Assembly (NCBI GenBank): GCA_002496955.1
Contig: DALZ01000088.1
Coordinates: 1,073-10,119 of the forward strand
Source of the DNA: Euryarchaeota archaeon UBA128
GTDB taxonomy: Archaea; Thermoplasmatota; Poseidoniia; Poseidoniales; Poseidoniaceae
Length of the DNA stretch: 9,047 nt
Direction of reading: 5' to 3'
A program made the position numbers and the translations under genes. Below are positions 6,681 to 9,047 of this stretch, in pieces. Within the stretch, counting starts at the first letter, position 1. Each line of letters starts with the position of its first letter. The notes under the pieces are model-generated. The model searched no databases. It saw nothing but the letters and a program-made list of their open reading frames with translations, and had not been told where the DNA came from.

Positions 6681-7349
6681 TTGAAACAGGATGAGTTATT
6701 CGCTTGGCATGTGGCACCAAGTGAGATAGTATCATTGGTCAGGAAATGGCTAGATGAGGAGCGACTGTTCGTCAAAGAACAGAACGATTCTAGGGCACAC
6801 GCACACGTTTTAATTAAATATCCACAAGGTAAACAAGGCCATATGTTTGCCGTAGTTGTGCCAAAAAACCGAGATTTAGTGGCAATCTCAAGCATGACGC
6901 GAGTCGATAAAGGCCAGCAAGACGAGATGGCAAATCACATGCAGGAGGATAAAGACGGTTGGTCTGAGTGGATTCATGATGCACGGTTGCAATTAATTAA
7001 CTCGGCCGTTGATTGGGGTATCCACATGGGTCACAAAGGAAACAAGAAGCCAGGGCCTTTGCAAGCGTTCAATGTAAGTCTTCCAATTTGGTTTGATGGA
7101 ATCACCAAGAATGAATTTATGCACTCTTTGCGAAGACTTTGGTTGGCAAAACTCGGCATAATTCACGAGATTAAGTATTCTTACGGACCAGGCATTGGAA
7201 AACCCGGCCCTGTTGATGATTGGGAACAAAGTAAAGCCGCAAAAATTGAACCAACTCAAGCAAAGCCGTCAGAACGAGATAGCATTGAGGTTGAGTTTGA
7301 CGAAAAAATGTCATTTGGAACCAGTTTTGACCCCTCAGAGTGGGCTTGA
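6681..7349 (+). CDS. Small soluble protein of unknown function, possibly DUF2299-like
   Basis: This reads 222 residues from TTG 6681. An in-frame TGA (6678-6680) lies directly before it, so the start cannot be further upstream; the next option is GTG at codon 11. The N-terminal ~120 residues alternate helix and strand (I-V-S-L-V-R-K-W-L-D-E-E-R-L, then H-V-L-I-K-Y-P and M-F-A-V-V-V-P-K). That outline recalls small archaeal DUF2299-type proteins, whose function is not known to me; the match is by eye and weak. The segment 147-175 is a separate helical stretch containing Lys, Arg and Trp. The last ~50 residues are polar, acidic and proline-containing, probably disordered. There are no membrane helices, no signal peptide and no catalytic motif. 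It starts 13 bases after the acyltransferase and is probably the last gene of that operon. Confidence 0.7.
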   Translation: MKQDELFAWHVAPSEIVSLVRKWLDEERLFVKEQNDSRAHAHVLIKYPQGKQGHMFAVVVPKNRDLVAISSMTRVDKGQQDEMANHMQEDKDGWSEWIHDARLQLINSAVDWGIHMGHKGNKKPGPLQAFNVSLPIWFDGITKNEFMHSLRRLWLAKLGIIHEIKYSYGPGIGKPGPVDDWEQSKAAKIEPTQAKPSERDSIEVEFDEKMSFGTSFDPSEWA

Positions 7350-7385
7350 TTGAGCGCACCAAGATATGACCTGAAAGGGTCGTAG

Positions 7386-7393
7386 TTAAGTAT
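7386..7393 (+). promoter_or_regulatory. Possible TATA box of the secreted vWA protein
   Basis: TTAAGTAT stands 41-48 bases before the ATG at 7434. A transcript start about 25 bases downstream would fall near 7415, leaving a leader that carries the GGGTGG site. A short inverted repeat, GTATC-N7-GATAC (7390-7406), overlaps its end and could bind a regulator, but it is only five base pairs. Confidence 0.3.
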
Positions 7394-7420
7394 CATGAGA
7401 CGATACATGGCTTGTTGTAA

Positions 7421-7426
7421 GGGTGG
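7421..7426 (+). promoter_or_regulatory. Shine-Dalgarno-like site of the secreted vWA protein
   Basis: GGGTGG lies seven bases before ATG 7434 and partly matches the archaeal GGAGGTGAT consensus. It supports this ATG, after which a signal peptide begins at once. Confidence 0.5.
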
Positions 7427-7433
7427 ATTATCT

Positions 7434-9047
7434 ATGAGTCAAGTATCCAAATCAGTTAGCTTAGTGTCTATTATGCTGTTATCGGTCCTCTCAGGATTGG
7501 TGGTCAGCAGTGATTTTGCCACGGCCAATACCGTGGTCATCACTGAACCACAACAAATTGTCGATGGAGGCTCAGCGTCCGATACCCAAACGGCTATTGT
7601 TGGAGATAGTCAAGGAAACGTACACATCATCTGGGCTAGAAATAACCTGCACCTTTACTATTCAATGCTTGCTAGCAATGGAGAGGTATTGATTGATGCA
7701 ACACAGATTACTAACCCTGGAATTCACAAGATTTGGCATCCAGATGTAGTAGTCGACGACGATGATAATGTTCATATTGTTTGGACGGACAAGTCAGGTA
7801 CCCACAAAATAATGTATACTGCGTTGAGTCCATATAAAATTCAGCCTTTCAACGGTCAGACGTCTACCGATGGCGCAATTACCGGAATCGATGATGTTGT
7901 GATCTCACAACGTGCACAAGACAGAGATTGGGCATCGATAGACGTTGATTCACAAGGCAATATTCACATTGCTTGGGAAGACGAATACGATGAGTTGGAG
8001 AAATTCTTCAACCAACCACAGATTTACTATTCAATGATTCAACCAGACTTCGTAACACAAGATGTAATTACTCTGTTTGATGATACAATGCTCACCCCTA
8101 TAATTGGCCATAAAGGCCACCCAGACATTGTTGTTGACGCTAACGACCAAGTGCAAATTGCTTGGGATGATACTCGTGGTGGCAAAGTTGAGTTAGTCTT
8201 CGTCATTGATACTTCAGGGTCCATGTATTCAGAATGGGCAGATGTTTGCACAGTAATTTATGGTGGTACTTTCTCAGACGGGTCAGCATTTGAGGGCATT
8301 AAACCACTCCTTGAGGTTGCTAACATGACCGTTTATGAGACAATCTACGGTCTTGATGGAGGTTTTGGCCTACCATCAGCTGCTGACAGTGGTGATTGTT
8401 CTGGATATAATCAGAATGCTGGACCACGTTCTACTCCACTAGGAGACGGTGACGATTCAGGGGGCATTAGAACACTTTCAACAACCGTTTACAACGGTAA
8501 CCCATACCAAGGGAGTCAAGGAGAATCTTGGGGCCCAGGCACTAACTGGGCTTGTCTATCATGGCGAGACGCAAACGACAATGTTCCCGGCAGCCCACTT
8601 GCCGGAGGTGCTAACCACAAGTGGAACCCTAATGCTACAAAGATAGTCTTGCCAGTCTCTGACGAAGGGCCAAAAGACGGCGACCCGTCTCAGCAAGCAG
8701 ATGATATTGCCTCGATTAATGAGGCCCACGACAGTTGTGTTCGAGCCGGAGTAATTCCAATCGGTCTGTATGGCCAAGGATATGGAGGCGCAGGAAATAT
8801 TCAATCACATTTCCTGGACTTGGTTAAGTGCCCCAACGGAGTAGTATCAACTCAACCAAGAAATTGTCCGGGCGCTGACCCAACCAATAATCCGAGTAAC
8901 GTCAATGCAGGGGGCCAAGCCTATGAGTTCCCATCTGGTAGTGGTGGAGCAGGTGCAATGGCATTGTTGGTTGAAGCTATGGTCTATGTGGCCACCAATA
9001 ATTCTCGAGAGATTTACATGACGGTTCTAGATCCATATGCAAAGATG
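7434..9047 (+). CDS. Secreted propeller-repeat / von Willebrand A domain protein (5' part, cut by window end)
   Basis: An open frame of 538 codons runs from ATG 7434 to the last base with no stop, so the C-terminus lies outside. Residues 1-31 look like a signal peptide: Lys6, a hydrophobic core S-I-M-L-L-S-V-L-S-G-L-V-V, and an A-T-A-like cleavage region. Four repeats of the form D-x-x-x-N-V-H-I-x-W follow at 58-67, 108-117, 172-181 and 235-244, the first three followed by Y-Y-S-M or M-Y-T-A strands; such repeats form beta-propeller blades in sialidase/BNR-type proteins. Directly after the fourth, L-V-F-V-I-D-T-S-G-S-M (254-264) is a vWA first strand with the metal-site motif DxSxS (D259, S261, S263). 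A second vWA-like strand, K-I-V-L-P-V-S-D-E-G-P (403-412), comes about 140 residues later, so the domain holds a long insertion. All six cysteines (272, 322, 374, 435, 466, 478) fall in this half, consistent with disulfides outside the cell. It is probably a surface adhesion or binding protein; the ligand is unknown. Confidence 0.88.
   Translation, partial: MSQVSKSVSLVSIMLLSVLSGLVVSSDFATANTVVITEPQQIVDGGSASDTQTAIVGDSQGNVHIIWARNNLHLYYSMLASNGEVLIDATQITNPGIHKIWHPDVVVDDDDNVHIVWTDKSGTHKIMYTALSPYKIQPFNGQTSTDGAITGIDDVVISQRAQDRDWASIDVDSQGNIHIAWEDEYDELEKFFNQPQIYYSMIQPDFVTQDVITLFDDTMLTPIIGHKGHPDIVVDANDQVQIAWDDTRGGKVELVFVIDTSGSMYSEWADVCTVIYGGTFSDGSAFEGIKPLLEVANMTVYETIYGLDGGFGLPSAADSGDCSGYNQNAGPRSTPLGDGDDSGGIRTLSTTVYNGNPYQGSQGESWGPGTNWACLSWRDANDNVPGSPLAGGANHKWNPNATKIVLPVSDEGPKDGDPSQQADDIASINEAHDSCVRAGVIPIGLYGQGYGGAGNIQSHFLDLVKCPNGVVSTQPRNCPGADPTNNPSNVNAGGQAYEFPSGSGGAGAMALLVEAMVYVATNNSREIYMTVLDPYAKM
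7605..8165 (+). repeat. Four protein-level propeller-type repeats
   Basis: The motifs DSQGNVHIIW, DDDDNVHIVW, DSQGNIHIAW and DANDQVQIAW are encoded at 7605-7634, 7755-7784, 7947-7976 and 8136-8165. They are preceded by hydrophobic strands such as D-V-V-V or S-I-D-V. Spacing is 50, 64 and 63 residues. The DNA copies have diverged, so this is an old repeat of a protein fold and not a recent tandem duplication. Confidence 0.7.

Noticed and set aside
7368..7381. Small hairpin GACC-N6-GGTC after the operon's last gene
   Set aside because: Four base pairs with no following T-run; too weak to call a terminator.
7390..7406. Inverted repeat GTATC-N7-GATAC before the vWA protein
   Set aside because: Only five base pairs and AT-rich; expected by chance, so not listed as an operator, only mentioned with the TATA box.
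8449..8804. Short open frames on both strands inside the last 600 bases
   Set aside because: They lie within the 538-codon open frame that has a signal peptide, repeats and a vWA motif.
1..9047. CRISPR array, insertion sequence or defence system
   Set aside because: No regularly spaced direct repeats, transposase motifs or terminal inverted repeats were found.

Overview
The window looks like a piece of an archaeal chromosome. The evidence is a clamp-loader (RFC small-subunit type) ATPase, an intronless tRNA-Arg without an encoded CCA, Shine-Dalgarno sites of the GAGGTG/GGTGA type mixed with GTG and TTG starts, AT-rich TATA-like boxes, and a secreted von Willebrand A (vWA) protein. A bacterial/eukaryotic-style glycerolipid acyltransferase in this setting, with moderate base composition, would fit planktonic Marine Group II euryarchaea (Poseidoniales). 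That assignment is inference; no marker gene here settles it. All genes found are on the + strand, and the window is gene-dense with no insertion sequence, CRISPR array or obvious mobile DNA.

Layout. (1) Positions 1-1160: possibly the last codons of an upstream gene, then a divergent RFC small-subunit-like AAA+ ATPase. (2) 1206-1279: tRNA-Arg(CCU) with its own probable TATA box. (3) 1347-2867: a four-helix membrane protein of unknown function with a large soluble C-terminal part. (4) 2947-7349: a tight four-gene cluster, probably one operon. It holds a flavoprotein of the SdhA/FrdA/NadB fold, a HIT-family nucleotide hydrolase/transferase, a PlsC-type acyltransferase with a membrane tail, and a small unknown protein. 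(5) 7434 to the end: the first 538 codons of a secreted protein with WD/BNR-like 'D-x-x-x-N-V-H-I-x-W' repeats and a vWA domain, cut by the window edge.

The most interesting points are these. The flavoprotein keeps the FAD-binding framework of succinate dehydrogenase/aspartate oxidase but has lost essentially every catalytic His and Arg of that family. It is coupled to an acyltransferase that would make ester-type glycerolipids, unexpected for a classical archaeal membrane. The RFC-like protein has a swapped Walker B (E-D-A-D instead of D-E-A-D) and an extra low-complexity insertion. The vWA domain appears to start inside the last propeller-type repeat of the secreted protein. How the genes of the operon cooperate is not shown by the sequence; a role in lipid or membrane metabolism is suggested only by the acyltransferase.
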